From the NCBI GenBank assembly GCA_019114745.1, contig DXEY01000130.1, positions 1 to 6,745 of the forward strand: a stretch of DNA of 6,745 nucleotides. Reading direction: 5' to 3'. Position numbers and translations under genes: made by a program. The notes beneath the pieces were generated by a model. That model was not told the DNA's origin, did not search any database, and saw only the letters and a program-made list of their open reading frames with translations. Numbering within the stretch: the stretch's first letter is position 1; every line of letters starts with the position of its first letter. Shown piece after piece: positions 6,645-6,745 of the stretch. This stretch comes from Candidatus Mediterraneibacter colneyensis. Its GTDB lineage: Bacteria; Bacillota; Clostridia; Lachnospirales; Lachnospiraceae.

Positions 6645-6745
6645 TTATTTTCTGTTTTCGCAGGTCTGGTTTCCTACGGTACAGGATGTCTTGCATGCTG
6701 ACTGGCATGATGTCTGACATTCTCCACATCCGCCTTTTTTTACTG
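6645..6745 (-). CDS. scfA: SCIFF ranthipeptide precursor, C-terminal part (N-terminus outside window)
   Basis: The reading frame enters at the right edge and ends with TAA at 6647-6645. The visible 32 residues contain GGCGECQTSCQSACKTSC followed by TVGNQTCENRK, with exactly six cysteines. This is the highly conserved core of SCIFF peptides (usually about 46 aa), so roughly the first 14 residues, the start codon, ribosome binding site and promoter are missing. The peptide is the substrate of the adjacent radical SAM maturase. In characterised SCIFF peptides the thioether joins the fourth cysteine to the threonine five residues on. The equivalent codons here are Cys at 6695-6693 and Thr at 6680-6678, and both are intact. 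Matured SCIFF peptides are classed as ranthipeptides, and signalling roles have been proposed for them in solventogenic clostridia. Confidence 0.95.
   Translation of the reverse strand, partial: VKKGGCGECQTSCQSACKTSCTVGNQTCENRK

Overview
The window looks like chromosomal DNA from an anaerobic, gut-type clostridium, most likely Lachnospiraceae or a near relative. The main reason is the SCIFF (six cysteines in forty-five residues) peptide and its radical SAM maturase at the right end, a pair that is close to a signature of class Clostridia. Moderate-GC coding sequence, strong GGAGG ribosome binding sites and AT-rich intergenic DNA agree with this. The family placement is inference.

Layout, left to right. 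Positions 1-127 are AT-rich upstream DNA with nested inverted repeats, a possible promoter and a strong ribosome binding site. Next is a + strand gene for a YeiH-type membrane protein (putative sulfate exporter family, 128-1135). A long hairpin at 1150-1207 separates it from a convergent - strand gene for a class I PLP-dependent aminotransferase (1224-2510). That gene has its own well-formed sigma-A type promoter (2555-2583). Upstream of it, a hairpin terminator (2696-2738) closes the second - strand unit. This unit reads from right to left: scfA (SCIFF precursor peptide, only its C-terminal part inside the window, 6645 to the edge), scfB (SCIFF maturase, 5152-6558) and a fused secDF (2742-5135).

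Functionally, the right-hand unit is a ranthipeptide (RiPP) locus. The Cys-rich precursor is bound by the N-terminal recognition domain of ScfB, and the radical SAM/SPASM part forms a Cys-to-Thr thioether bridge. SecDF, the proton-driven accessory subunit of the Sec translocase, starts only 16 nt after scfB and shares a transcript with it unless there is an internal promoter. Whether SecDF helps export the modified peptide is not known from this sequence. The hairpin between scfA and scfB, which has no U-tract, could set the ratio of precursor to enzyme. The YeiH-type transporter and the aminotransferase are separate units with no evident functional link to the peptide system.

No RNA genes, CRISPR arrays, insertion sequences or broken genes were seen. 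No gene-free stretch exceeds 300 bases. The two longest gaps are 2511-2741 and 1-127, and both are described in the entries below.
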